Source of the DNA: Dehalococcoidia bacterium UBA1152
GTDB taxonomy: Bacteria; Chloroflexota; Dehalococcoidia; Lucifugimonadales; UBA2962
Length of the DNA stretch: 64,000 nucleotides
Assembly: GCA_002311285.1 (NCBI GenBank)
Contig: DBZU01000074.1
Span: 71,017 to 135,016 of the forward strand
Direction of reading: 5' to 3'
Of the stretch, positions 43,548 to 53,657 are shown one piece after another. The notes beneath the pieces were generated by a model. That model searched no databases. It worked only from the letters and a program-made list of their open reading frames with translations, and was not told the DNA's origin. Made by a program: the position numbers and the translations under genes. Positions within the stretch are counted from its first letter, which is position 1. Each line of letters begins with the position of its first letter.

Positions 43548-44531
43548 ATGCAAGAAATAAATATAATTGAGGCGGTTCGTCAAGCTATGTATGAGGAAAT
43601 GGATAGAGACGACACTGTCTTTATTTTAGGTGAAGATATAGGCGTCAGAGGTGGTGTATTTTTAGCGACTGATGGATTTCTTGAGTCCTTTGGAGCAGGC
43701 AGAGTGATAGATACGCCTATTTCCGAATCTGCTATTGCAGGAATAGCTTTGGGAGCTGCGATGCAAGGAATGAGACCAATTGTTGAGATTGAATTCGCAG
43801 ATTTTATGTGGCCCGTTTTCAATCAGATTTTAGGTGAGGCTGCAAGGATTAGGTACGGGACGGAAGGAAAATTACAAGCACCATTAGTTTTAAGAGCACC
43901 TTATGGAGGAGGTATTAGAGGAGGTTTATATCATTCCCAAAGCCCTGAGGCATATTTTGCCCATACCCCTGGCCTCAAAGTTGTGGCTCCGGCAACTCCA
44001 TTTGATGCAAAAGGTTTACTTAAGGCTGCAATTAGAGATAATGATCCAGTAATTTTCTTGGAACACAAAAAAACTTATAGGCTAGTTAAAGGTCAAGTTC
44101 CAACAGAAGAATACACGGTCCCAATTGGCAAAGCAGATGTAAAACTGGAAGGTGAAGACATTACAATAGTGACTTATGGATTAATGCTACATCATTGTGT
44201 TGAAGCTGCTAGAATTGTTAAAGAAAACAACATCAGTGTTGAGGTAATCGATTTACGTACTTTGCGTCCAATCGATCATAAAACTTTGGTTACCTCTGTA
44301 ATGAAGACAGGTAAAGTTTTGATAGTTCATGAAGATACGCAGGCGTTAGGAATAGGGGCCGAAGTATCAGCGATTTTAGCAGAAGAAGTTTTCGATTATT
44401 TGGACGCACCTATCAGAAGACTCGCTGGCCCAGAGGTGCCAGCGATGCCATTTAGTCCAACTTTAGAAGGCGAGTTTATGATTGTTTCTCAAGACATTGT
44501 AAATGCGTTAGCACATTTATCAGAGTATTAA
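43548..44531 (+). CDS. bkdAB: branched-chain 2-oxoacid dehydrogenase E1 beta
   Basis: E1beta subunit of 327 residues. GEDIGVRGGVFLATDGF (about 28-44) supplies the TPP-activating Glu; IVEIEFADFMWP near 77 and the C-terminal transketolase domain with VLIVHEDTQALGIGAE are typical of the branched-chain type. 27 bases after E1alpha; two bases before E2. Confidence 0.93.
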   Translation: MQEINIIEAVRQAMYEEMDRDDTVFILGEDIGVRGGVFLATDGFLESFGAGRVIDTPISESAIAGIALGAAMQGMRPIVEIEFADFMWPVFNQILGEAARIRYGTEGKLQAPLVLRAPYGGGIRGGLYHSQSPEAYFAHTPGLKVVAPATPFDAKGLLKAAIRDNDPVIFLEHKKTYRLVKGQVPTEEYTVPIGKADVKLEGEDITIVTYGLMLHHCVEAARIVKENNISVEVIDLRTLRPIDHKTLVTSVMKTGKVLIVHEDTQALGIGAEVSAILAEEVFDYLDAPIRRLAGPEVPAMPFSPTLEGEFMIVSQDIVNALAHLSEY

Positions 44532-44533
44532 TT

Positions 44534-45835
44534 ATGGAAATTGTTTTACCACAATTAGCTGAATCTATTACTGAGGCTATTATTGGGAAATGGCTGGCCG
44601 TTGAGGGTCAAGAAATAGATAAATATCAACCCTTAGTGGAAGTTATAACCGATAAGGTAAATGTTGAAATGCCTTCACCAGTTTCAGGCCGTTTAGTCAA
44701 AATCATCGCAGCGGAAGGTGAAACAATCTTGGTCGGATCGGTTTTAGCTGACATTAAAACATCCGAAGAAGGAAAAGGTAAACTACAATCACCTCCCCCC
44801 AGTTCTAATTTAGATACCTTAGGGGGATTTATATCTGGCGCACCTCCAGTTGGGCCTACAGGCGCGGCCAATGTTCCTCAGAACGATGAATCTAAGAAAT
44901 CGACTGTCGCACAAGATGCTTCTGAAAAGACTGCAAAATTAAAACTATCTCCTGCTGTTAAAAAACTTGTTGAAAAACATAATGTCGATGTAGGTGAGCT
45001 TTCCGGCACAGGAAAATTTGGTCGTGTAACCCGAAAGGATGTGCAGTTGTATTTACACTCTACTCAAGGCACTAATCTGGACGAAACTGATGATAATGAC
45101 ACTAAAATTCGCATGGATCCGATTCGCAAAATAACGGCTAAAAACATGTCCCTTAGTGCTGCTGAGATACCTGATGCATGGTTAACAATTGAAGCAGATA
45201 TAACGGACTTAGTCTTGTTAAGACAATCTATCAAACAAAGCTTTTATAGTAGTAATAGTTTTCATATAACATACTTGGCATTTGCTGTTTATGCCGCCTG
45301 TAAGGCTATTCAAACACATCCTGTCATAAATGCCTCTTTTAAAAATGATGAAATCGTATTACATGCTGACTTAAATATAGGGATAGCGGTGGCTGGGCCA
45401 TCTGGCCTTATTGTCCCGGTTATTAAAAATGTTGTAGACAAATCTATAACATCTATTGCACATGAGATTGATCGTTTGATTGACAAAGTAAATTCCGGAA
45501 AACTGACTCATTCAGATGTTACGCATGGTACATTTACTGTGAACAACACCGGGGCACTAGGATCCAATTTATCTATCCCCATAATTGTGCCAGGGCAAGC
45601 TTCAATTCTAACTACTGAATTGGTAACCAAGAAGCCAGTAGTAGTTCAAGCAGATGTTAACCGGGCTTCTACTCAAACAGTGCTTGACGGGGAACATGCC
45701 ATCGAAATTAGATCAATGATGAATTTATGCTTAAGTTTTGATCATAGGATTATGGATGGAGTGGAGGCAGCAGGATTTTTGAATGATGTAAAACAAAATA
45801 TGGAATCGTTTTCTTCCGGCACGTCTCTCGTCTAA
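44534..45835 (+). CDS. bkdB: branched-chain 2-oxoacid dehydrogenase E2 (lipoyl acyltransferase)
   Basis: Lipoyl domain with lipoyl lysine K41 in VITDKVNVEMPSP, proline-rich linker, subunit-binding domain (about 138-175, LSPAVKKLVEKHNVDV ... GRVTRKDV) and acyltransferase domain ending in FDHRIMDGVEAAGFL. 433 residues. Transfers the acyl group to CoA, giving isobutyryl-, isovaleryl- and 2-methylbutyryl-CoA for catabolism or branched fatty acids. E3 must come from lpdA at 11.2 kb or elsewhere. Confidence 0.92.
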   Translation: MEIVLPQLAESITEAIIGKWLAVEGQEIDKYQPLVEVITDKVNVEMPSPVSGRLVKIIAAEGETILVGSVLADIKTSEEGKGKLQSPPPSSNLDTLGGFISGAPPVGPTGAANVPQNDESKKSTVAQDASEKTAKLKLSPAVKKLVEKHNVDVGELSGTGKFGRVTRKDVQLYLHSTQGTNLDETDDNDTKIRMDPIRKITAKNMSLSAAEIPDAWLTIEADITDLVLLRQSIKQSFYSSNSFHITYLAFAVYAACKAIQTHPVINASFKNDEIVLHADLNIGIAVAGPSGLIVPVIKNVVDKSITSIAHEIDRLIDKVNSGKLTHSDVTHGTFTVNNTGALGSNLSIPIIVPGQASILTTELVTKKPVVVQADVNRASTQTVLDGEHAIEIRSMMNLCLSFDHRIMDGVEAAGFLNDVKQNMESFSSGTSLV

Positions 45836-45845
45836 TAATACAAAA

Positions 45846-46520
45846 ATGTCAAACAAGCATAAAGATATCAGGGCAATATGGTTAGGGCCATCTGATTTTA
45901 TGGAAACCTGGACTCTTCAAAAAAGATTAGCAGTGCAAATAACGGAAGGATTGGAACCAGAAACCTTATTGCTGTTAGAACATAATAACGTTTATACACT
46001 TGGTAGAAGAGGAACTACAGATGATATTTTATTGTCGTCAAAGAAACTTAGAGATATGGGAATAGAGGTGCATCATATAGATCGTGGTGGGCAAGTTACT
46101 TATCACGGCCCCGGCCAATTGGTTGCATATACGATATTAAATGTAAAAAATATTGGAGGTCCATTAAGATTGATTTGTGCTTTGCAAGAAACTATGTTGG
46201 ACGCATTGTCAAAATTTGGAATTAGTGCCAATTGCGCAAATCGTCCGACAGGAGTTTGGGTAGAGGATTCAAAAATCGGTGCTATTGGACTACGTGTAAG
46301 TAAAGGCTACTCCACACACGGATTTGCTTTAAATGTTTCGCCTGATTTAAAACTATTTGATCACATTATCCCTTGTGGCATGACTGGCGCGAAAGTAACT
46401 TCCCTAGAAGAACTCTCAGTTGATGTAAGTGTAACAACATTTGCGAAAACAGTGGCTGATTCACTGGGCAAGTCATTGAAGCGAAATATATTCTGGGCTG
46501 AGCAAAGAAAACTTTATTAA
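45846..46520 (+). CDS. lipB: octanoyl-[ACP]:protein N-octanoyltransferase LipB
   Basis: Transfers octanoate from ACP to lipoyl domains, the first step of lipoate synthesis. GRRGTTDDIL (about 53), RGGQVTYHGPGQLVAY (about 80-95), KIGAIGLRVSKGYSTHGFALN split over 140-160, and the catalytic Cys in PCGMTGAKVTS (about 177) are all present. 224 residues. Ten bases after E2, so the enzyme that equips the lipoyl domains is made with them. lipA is not in the window. Confidence 0.95.
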   Translation: MSNKHKDIRAIWLGPSDFMETWTLQKRLAVQITEGLEPETLLLLEHNNVYTLGRRGTTDDILLSSKKLRDMGIEVHHIDRGGQVTYHGPGQLVAYTILNVKNIGGPLRLICALQETMLDALSKFGISANCANRPTGVWVEDSKIGAIGLRVSKGYSTHGFALNVSPDLKLFDHIIPCGMTGAKVTSLEELSVDVSVTTFAKTVADSLGKSLKRNIFWAEQRKLY

Positions 46521-46538
46521 GATCGCTTATACACTATA

Positions 46539-49500
46539 ATGAAAGTTTGGAATATGCCCAACATTGTTAAACCAATAAACACCCTAAGTATCCTTAGTCT
46601 TATACAAAATAGACTACTCAATGAGTGGAAGCTTATGTTGGCAATATTCGCCGGGGTATTAGTCGCAGCTATTTTGATATCAGGCGCCCCGATATATCTG
46701 AAATCACTTGAGCGTATTAGTGTTAATGCTGCATTTGATCAAACTTCAAATGTGACATTGAATGCCCTTGTGTACACTCCGAATATAGTACTTTCACAAA
46801 ATTCTCTGGAAGAATCTCAAAAAATAATTGATTTAGTAGTCAATGAACAAATCAGTGATGTTTATGTTGATGAACGACGCTTAATTAGAAGCCCAAATTA
46901 TTTAGCCGGACTACCGTATAGAGCTTTAGAAACTCGAATGGTTTCACGTGGCTATGTTCAATATATGGAGAACATTGAACAGAATATTGTGTTTCTAGAT
47001 GGACGTATGGCAACTAATAGTGTGATTGAAGGACCTCGTGGGCCAGTAATTGAGGTGATACTTGGGAAGCCATCATTAGATATATATGATTTAAACATTG
47101 GTGACATCGTTGAGCTTACAACCTTTATTGATAACGAGATACGTATATCTGCAAAAATTACCGGAATATTTGAACCGGTTGATTCAAAAGCAGCCTTTTG
47201 GAGAGAAAATTCGGCAACTTTTCTGAAACCAGCCCCGCTTGAAGAGTCAGTACAAAAAGGAGTTACTGTTGATCCAGACGAGCCTCCATTGCCATTTTTT
47301 TCTACTCAAAAAACTTTGACACAAGGCATATCTAAAGCTTATCCAGGAACAATAGTGAGTTCTTCATGGCTTATATTTTTAGATCGTGAAAATTTAAAGC
47401 AGTATGATGTCGCTGAGGCAAAATCACGGTTTGCTAATTTCCGTAAGGATATAGCTTTGTCATTACCAGGTTCTTTTGTATTGTCGATTGTGCCTAAAGT
47501 TTTAGAGACATATGAAAAAAGAAGCTTATATACAAGTATCCCCTTACTGTTGCTCCTTACTTTAATGGTAGTAACAGTTCTTTATTACATGTCAATGATG
47601 GTTTCATACCTGGTAAAGAGTCGAGAGGAAGATGTTATTCGGCTTCGGACTAGAGGAATTAGCGTACTTAAACTTTTTCAAGTTTATGTAATTGAAATTT
47701 CAGTTTTAACCATTTTGGCTGTAGCGGTTGCTCCATTTATTTCGATGGGATTAATCGCGATTGCTGGTAAGTTGCCATATTTTAAGGCAATCACTTTTGG
47801 AGATTTAATCCCAGTAGACATGTCCTGGGAGCCTTTTGTAGCCGCAGCTGCTTTAGGCGTTTTATGCCTATTAATATATACAGTAGCAGGACTAATTGCT
47901 GCTCGTTCAGGCGTAATTTCTTATCGACTAAGATTATCTCGGCCACTGCTGTCTCCTTTCTTTCAAAAGTACTATATAGATATAGGGTTTTTGATTATTG
48001 GTGGAATTGTTTTTTGGGAACTCCAAACAAGAGGGAGTTTTTTATCAGGCGATATGTCAAATAATGCACAGTTAAATGAGGGATTACTATTCGCACCTGT
48101 GCTTTTCTTGATAGGCGTTGCCTTGATATTTATGCGCTTATTTCCTTTAGTGGTTCGGTATGTTGCAGGAGAATCTGTGTCGTTAGTGAACCTGATTACA
48201 GTGTTTACTTTGATTATGATTGGCCCTGTATATGCCTTCCAGTCATTTATTGGTGAAAACAACTTTAATTGGATTGTGCAACTATTGATCGCTGGAGGAT
48301 TGTTAGTCACCTATAGATGGATTGAGCCAAAATTACTAACAGGCCTCAACAAATCTGCATTGAGCCTATTTGTTGGTTTAATAATTCAAATCGGACTTAT
48401 TTGTGTTTATTTTTATCTATCAGCATCGACATCGCATTTGTTGTTTAATACGGTCATTAGCTTACTGATATCTCTAGTTCCATTGCAGATACTATTTATA
48501 GTTTTGCGATACTTTTCCAATAGATGGCCTATATGGATATCTATGAGTTTATGGCATATGGCACGCAATCCGTTTCAATATAGTTGGCTTGTTTTATTAC
48601 TTGTGCTCATAACAGGTATGGCCGTTTTGTCAACGACTGTTGGAGGCACATTGGACAGAAGTCAAGTTGAAAGAGTTTTGCACCAAACAGGTGCAGAGAT
48701 TAGAGTTACCGGACTTCCCTCAGATAAAAGTAAAGGAATTGATGAGACTAAGAAATTTTATAGAAATATAGATGGAGTTTCTGAATTAGCATTAGCATTC
48801 AGAGGTGTTGCAACAATTGGCCTAACAGGCGCGGGTTATCAGTTTGATGTTTTGGGCATACAACCAGGTGAGTTTAATAAAATTGCTTGGTTTAGAGATG
48901 ATTATGCGGATACTACTCTGAATAATCTAATGACGGATCTACAGAATGAAGCCAATATTGAACAACTAATACTTCCAGTAGATGCTACGGAGATTGGCAT
49001 TTATGTTAAACCTGCTGAGGTATACCCAAATATATTTGTATGGCTCGTGGTAGAAGATAATCGAGGCATAGTACGTACTGTGAGTTTAGGCAGGACGGCC
49101 GAGGCGCAATGGCAGTCACTCAAAGCTACTATCCCTGATAGTTTAATTGGCCCGATAAAATTATTGTCAGTGCAGATATATGAACCCGTTTTAGGCCCTA
49201 ATGGTTCTATTGGATCGATGCAATTTGATGACATTTTTGTGACAACAGATTCGACTGTCGACTCACGTGACAAAGGCAATAAAATAGTCGTGGAAGATTT
49301 TGAAGACAAATTGAGTTGGAGGACTCTAGTCTCCTCACCTCTAGCTACTCACCAGCTGTCCACTACTAATTTAGATGCTAATTCGGGACAACGCAGCGCA
49401 CAATTTGATTTTGGAAAGGATACTTCTGAAGGAATCAGAGGGTTTTATTTCGCTCCTTCTGGAGGACTGGTTCCAGTCATCATAAATGAGTCATTATCTT

Positions 49501-50261
49501 TGTCTACGGGAATTGAGGTTTCAGATAATGTTTTAGTGAGTATAAATGGGCAGGTTATCCCTATCACAGTTACAAAAATTATTAATAATTTTCCTACTTT
49601 GCGTTCGGATCGTGGGTTTATCGTTTCTGACCTAGACCTGCTACTTAGGACTCTTAAACTGAAAGGGGTTAATGTGTATCACAGCCCCAATGAGTTATTT
49701 ATCTTGACTGATGATGGATCTAATGAACTTGTGGTGGACATGATTTACGATGAGCTTGGGAGAGCAGCTCCAGTTCGAGTGTATGATAGAGATACAAGCT
49801 TAGCCTCTGCTGCGTTAGATCCTTTAGTGGCTGGCGGCTGGAAAGCTATGGTAATTATATCTGTGGCCGTAGTGATTTTTACGGGAGCATTAGGATACTC
49901 AGCTCATTTGCTGTCTTTTTCTGAAAGAACCAGCGTTCAGATGGCAACGCTTAGCACTCTAGGCTTATCAAGACTGCAAGTAGTCGGACTTTTGTACTTA
50001 GAAAACGCAGTTATTTTTGTTATGGGAATTGGTTTGGGTACATGGGCAGGATTTCAAATGAGTGAACTAATGGTCGATTCAGTAGCAGTCACCGAAACCG
50101 GTTTTAAAGTGATGCCAGTATTTCAAGTTATTACAAATTGGCAAATAATGTGGCCTGTTTATGGGATTTTATGTGCCATTTTCTTTGTTGCTGTCGGGTT
50201 TATGTATAGAACAGTGATAAAGGTGGATTTGGCAGCAATTTCTAGAAGGTCAATCAATTAA
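46539..50261 (+). CDS. giant FtsX/MacB-type ABC permease 1
   Basis: Predicted membrane protein of 1240 residues: N-terminal helix (about 33-52), an external domain of about 270 residues, a first FtsX core (three helices, about 328-455), further helices, a second external domain of about 380 residues with a jelly-roll-like segment (VVEDFEDKLSW), and a second FtsX core at the C terminus. Compared with its neighbour it has about 110 extra residues with about four helices (545-655), just before the shared LWHMARNP motif. TATAAT (46535-46540) overlaps the first ATG; the ATG at 46554 may be the true start. With the next three genes it forms one exporter or envelope system. Substrate unknown. Confidence 0.85.
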   Translation: MKVWNMPNIVKPINTLSILSLIQNRLLNEWKLMLAIFAGVLVAAILISGAPIYLKSLERISVNAAFDQTSNVTLNALVYTPNIVLSQNSLEESQKIIDLVVNEQISDVYVDERRLIRSPNYLAGLPYRALETRMVSRGYVQYMENIEQNIVFLDGRMATNSVIEGPRGPVIEVILGKPSLDIYDLNIGDIVELTTFIDNEIRISAKITGIFEPVDSKAAFWRENSATFLKPAPLEESVQKGVTVDPDEPPLPFFSTQKTLTQGISKAYPGTIVSSSWLIFLDRENLKQYDVAEAKSRFANFRKDIALSLPGSFVLSIVPKVLETYEKRSLYTSIPLLLLLTLMVVTVLYYMSMMVSYLVKSREEDVIRLRTRGISVLKLFQVYVIEISVLTILAVAVAPFISMGLIAIAGKLPYFKAITFGDLIPVDMSWEPFVAAAALGVLCLLIYTVAGLIAARSGVISYRLRLSRPLLSPFFQKYYIDIGFLIIGGIVFWELQTRGSFLSGDMSNNAQLNEGLLFAPVLFLIGVALIFMRLFPLVVRYVAGESVSLVNLITVFTLIMIGPVYAFQSFIGENNFNWIVQLLIAGGLLVTYRWIEPKLLTGLNKSALSLFVGLIIQIGLICVYFYLSASTSHLLFNTVISLLISLVPLQILFIVLRYFSNRWPIWISMSLWHMARNPFQYSWLVLLLVLITGMAVLSTTVGGTLDRSQVERVLHQTGAEIRVTGLPSDKSKGIDETKKFYRNIDGVSELALAFRGVATIGLTGAGYQFDVLGIQPGEFNKIAWFRDDYADTTLNNLMTDLQNEANIEQLILPVDATEIGIYVKPAEVYPNIFVWLVVEDNRGIVRTVSLGRTAEAQWQSLKATIPDSLIGPIKLLSVQIYEPVLGPNGSIGSMQFDDIFVTTDSTVDSRDKGNKIVVEDFEDKLSWRTLVSSPLATHQLSTTNLDANSGQRSAQFDFGKDTSEGIRGFYFAPSGGLVPVIINESLSLSTGIEVSDNVLVSINGQVIPITVTKIINNFPTLRSDRGFIVSDLDLLLRTLKLKGVNVYHSPNELFILTDDGSNELVVDMIYDELGRAAPVRVYDRDTSLASAALDPLVAGGWKAMVIISVAVVIFTGALGYSAHLLSFSERTSVQMATLSTLGLSRLQVVGLLYLENAVIFVMGIGLGTWAGFQMSELMVDSVAVTETGFKVMPVFQVITNWQIMWPVYGILCAIFFVAVGFMYRTVIKVDLAAISRRSIN

Positions 50262-50290
50262 ATATGAGCTTAGTTATATAAAAAATTAAA

Positions 50291-53200
50291 TTGTTATCAG
50301 ATTTTATTACTACATTTAGATTTGTGCTTAAACGAAGCATGTCTCATTCGCGTTTACTATTATCGGTTGTCATAGGAGTTTTGTTAGCTTCAGCAATATT
50401 GTCTGGAACTGTAATCTATTTTAACTCGCTTAAAGAGATAGCTCTTGATGAAACACTGGATACCCTTTCTTCTAATGATTTAGATCTGGTTATCAAGACA
50501 GTTAGAGGCCCTACTACGATTCAAGAATATAAAACAGTATCAGATGTGATACGTGAGGGAGTTGTAGATAATATTGGTTGGTTTACTAAAAGTTCGATTT
50601 CTGGTGCGGCGTCAGCTACATTCTTTCTAACTGAGCCGGGTAAAGAAGACCAAGCAGGAAATGACAACGCCAGAGCGTATTTTTCATTTTCACCTGATTT
50701 AAATAAATATGCTGCAATTGTAGATGGCGGACGAATTCCAGATAACGCTGCGATTAAAACAGAACAAAACACCCCACTAGTTATCGAGGCACTCATTTTT
50801 GAGGAAGCAGCATGGGAATCTAATATCAAAATAGGAGACACCTTATCGGTTGTCCCTTTTTGGAGTGACAAGATAGATAAAGCACATGTAATTGTTACTG
50901 GCGTGCTTAGAAAGCTTGACCCGACAGACAATTTTTGGCATCTAGACGAATTAGTTTTCGGTGCTAATACTGGTCCATCATTTAGGACAGTACCATTTTT
51001 TGTATCCGAACAAGCGTATTTTGACATACTGGGCAGATCGTTTGCCGATATGGATACTACTTATGGTTGGATGTTCGCAGTGGACAAGGAACAGATCAGT
51101 GCTGACAGGGCAAAAGACGGCGTCGCAAGCATCCAATTGATGGGATACACTTTATCAAGTCAACTATATAGTTATCGTCAATTCACATCATTGGAACAAA
51201 CACTGAGTGATTATGACAAACGTCTGTTTTTTTCAAAACTCCCTATGTTTATGTTATTAGTTTTAGTTGCTGTTGTGGTTTTATATTACGTAGTTACTTT
51301 ATCCGGGCTTTTGATAGAGCGCCAACGAGGCGAAATTGCATTACTGAGAAGTCGTGGGGCTGGATCTTGGCATCTTATAGCAATCTTTGCGATAGAAGGC
51401 TTGACGATTTCCGGATTATCGATTGTTTTAGGACCATTGTTGGCTGCTGGAGCAATAAAACTTGCTGGGTCAACTCCCATATTTGCCGAGTTGCTTGGAG
51501 GCACCGGCTTAGAAGTTAAATTATCTGGAACTGCTTATGCCTTGGCTGCTGTAGGCGGTATATTTTCATTTTGCGCTTTAATGATTCCAGCGATTCAAGC
51601 TTCTAGGATGTCGGTTACTGGATATCGTAGAGATAGTGCTCGCCCTACTGGCCTGCCTTTGTTCCAGAAGTACTATCTAGATGTGCTTTTATTAATTGTA
51701 TTTGTAGTTCTATTTAGACAATTGTCTGAACAAGGCTCGTTTGTTGCTACACAAACACTTGGCCAGACAACAGCAAATTACTTGTTGTTAGCGGTCCCTG
51801 CGGTTACGTTATTAGGGTTTGCGTTGGTTCTATTACGTTTATTCCCTTTAGCGTTAAATCTAGCCAGCCGGCTATTATCCCGGTGGTTGCCTGTCGGGCC
51901 AACTTTAGCTTTGTGGCAAATGGCTCGTAACCCTGCTTACTATGCCAGGCTGTCATTGCTATTAATTCTTACAGCGGGATTAGGGATTTTTGCAGCTAGT
52001 TTCGGCGGTACTCTAGATCGAAGTTTTCGTGAAAGAGTTTTATATTTCGCTGGAAGCGAAATAAGGATAGAAGGAATAACTACAGATTCAAGTGGACTTA
52101 CTAAACCAATACAATTGAGTTATGAAAACATTGAAGGCATCAGTGCAGCCTCAGCTGTATATAGAGGACGGGCATACGACTATACTGATCTGACGTCAAA
52201 TAGAATTGAACTTTTAGCTATTAATAATGATACGTTTCAAGATGTAGGATGGTTTAGAGAGGACTTTTTTGAAACGAATCAATCTGACTTATTAATGTCA
52301 TTAAAGTCTAATCAGACCAATCAAGGTATTTCCATACCCGAAGAAGCTCGCACCTTAGCTATCTTAGCTCAAGCAGACCGCCCACACCCTACTGTTCGTT
52401 TGGCTGCACGTGTGGTTGATGCTAATGGTCGGTATTTCACATATGAAATGGGAAACCTTGAAACATTCAATTTACAACTTTATGAGGTTTCTTTGACTAG
52501 GACTACTCGATCTACATCCAGATTTACTAGAGGACAGCAATTAGAGCCGACCGCTCCTTTAAAATTAATTTCCATTGCCATAGAAGAAACCGACACTTTG
52601 GGGAACACTTTTCCAGGTGCAATAACGATAGACCAGATAAGTTATCGGACTTCAGATGGCAGAAGAATTGTAATTAATGAATTAGATGATATAAATATGT
52701 GGAACCCTTTGCGTATGACTCCAGATTCAATTGGGGACTTCACTAATGAATCTCATTTAGATTTAGGTGGTACGGATAATCACGCGATTAAATTTAATTG
52801 GTCATCTGGACCTTCGTTAGTTCCAAGAGGTATTTATTATGGCAGTGAAATGTCATTTATCCCTGTACTTGGTAGTAATGAGTTTTTATCTTCATCAGGT
52901 CACGAAGTGGGTGACATATTTTATATTTATGTGGCGAGTAAGAGAGTTCCAGTTAAATTAATGGACACGTTCTCTTATTTCCCCACTTTAGACACCAACA
53001 CTAAAACCCACTTGGTAGCCGATATTGAAACCTTAATCGCTTTTGCCAATTTGGATACTTCTCAAAGAGAGATAAAGCCAAATGAAATGTGGCTTAGTCT
53101 GGATGTAGATAGCCAGGATAGAGAAGAGCTGATCCGAACCCTTAAAACAGAACCTTTTGGCGCAACTACTGTTCTTGATAGAGATGCATTATTAAAAGAA

Positions 53201-53653
53201 AGTAGCGTGGACCCACTAACAAAAGCTGGTTGGAGAGCTCTATTATTCATTGCATTTGGGGCTGTATTTATTTTAAGTTGCGTAGGGTTTGTGGTTCATG
53301 CGCATGTGTCATTTAGTGGCCGTAAGGTGCAATTCGCTTTACTTCGTACTGTTGGATTAACGCAAACGCAGATAGCAACTGTGGTTCTTTTAGAGCAAGC
53401 GCTTGTCATTGGAACAGGGATGGTGTTGGGTTCCTGGATGGGAAGAAATTTAGGAGCTATAATAATGCCGTTTTTAGCCAATGATGATGTCGGCACGCAG
53501 GTTTTACCTCCGTTTGTTACTGAGATAAGCTGGGTTGCATTAATTGGAACGTATGCTGCTATGATAGCAGTATTTACTGTTATAGCCTTTTCGATGATTT
53601 GGTTTGTCCGTCGCATATCTGTGGTAACAACGTTAAGGATAGGAGAAAATTAG
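50291..53653 (+). CDS. giant FtsX/MacB-type ABC permease 2
   Basis: Paralogue of the preceding permease, 1120 residues, same order of parts: N-terminal helix, external domain, FtsX core, middle helices with FQKYYLDVLLL and LWQMARNP, a GGTLDRSF turn, a second external domain with a DEINxW-like jelly-roll segment, and a C-terminal FtsX core starting DPLTKAGWRALL. It lacks the four-helix insertion. TTG start; no Shine-Dalgarno is seen. It probably pairs with permease 1 as a heterodimer (inference). Confidence 0.85.
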   Translation: MLSDFITTFRFVLKRSMSHSRLLLSVVIGVLLASAILSGTVIYFNSLKEIALDETLDTLSSNDLDLVIKTVRGPTTIQEYKTVSDVIREGVVDNIGWFTKSSISGAASATFFLTEPGKEDQAGNDNARAYFSFSPDLNKYAAIVDGGRIPDNAAIKTEQNTPLVIEALIFEEAAWESNIKIGDTLSVVPFWSDKIDKAHVIVTGVLRKLDPTDNFWHLDELVFGANTGPSFRTVPFFVSEQAYFDILGRSFADMDTTYGWMFAVDKEQISADRAKDGVASIQLMGYTLSSQLYSYRQFTSLEQTLSDYDKRLFFSKLPMFMLLVLVAVVVLYYVVTLSGLLIERQRGEIALLRSRGAGSWHLIAIFAIEGLTISGLSIVLGPLLAAGAIKLAGSTPIFAELLGGTGLEVKLSGTAYALAAVGGIFSFCALMIPAIQASRMSVTGYRRDSARPTGLPLFQKYYLDVLLLIVFVVLFRQLSEQGSFVATQTLGQTTANYLLLAVPAVTLLGFALVLLRLFPLALNLASRLLSRWLPVGPTLALWQMARNPAYYARLSLLLILTAGLGIFAASFGGTLDRSFRERVLYFAGSEIRIEGITTDSSGLTKPIQLSYENIEGISAASAVYRGRAYDYTDLTSNRIELLAINNDTFQDVGWFREDFFETNQSDLLMSLKSNQTNQGISIPEEARTLAILAQADRPHPTVRLAARVVDANGRYFTYEMGNLETFNLQLYEVSLTRTTRSTSRFTRGQQLEPTAPLKLISIAIEETDTLGNTFPGAITIDQISYRTSDGRRIVINELDDINMWNPLRMTPDSIGDFTNESHLDLGGTDNHAIKFNWSSGPSLVPRGIYYGSEMSFIPVLGSNEFLSSSGHEVGDIFYIYVASKRVPVKLMDTFSYFPTLDTNTKTHLVADIETLIAFANLDTSQREIKPNEMWLSLDVDSQDREELIRTLKTEPFGATTVLDRDALLKESSVDPLTKAGWRALLFIAFGAVFILSCVGFVVHAHVSFSGRKVQFALLRTVGLTQTQIATVVLLEQALVIGTGMVLGSWMGRNLGAIIMPFLANDDVGTQVLPPFVTEISWVALIGTYAAMIAVFTVIAFSMIWFVRRISVVTTLRIGEN

Positions 53654-53657
53654 TTCT

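Noticed and set aside
45833..45838. TAATAA seven bases before lipB, like the leaderless promoters.
   Set aside because: It is the stop codon region of the upstream E2 gene and matches the -10 consensus poorly.
50521..51027. Long antisense frame (168 codons) inside permease 2.
   Set aside because: No recognisable domain; the plus-strand protein is clearly real, so this is a shadow. The same applies to the frames opposite plsY (3311-3784), btuF (28662-29075) and ligA (22915-23328).
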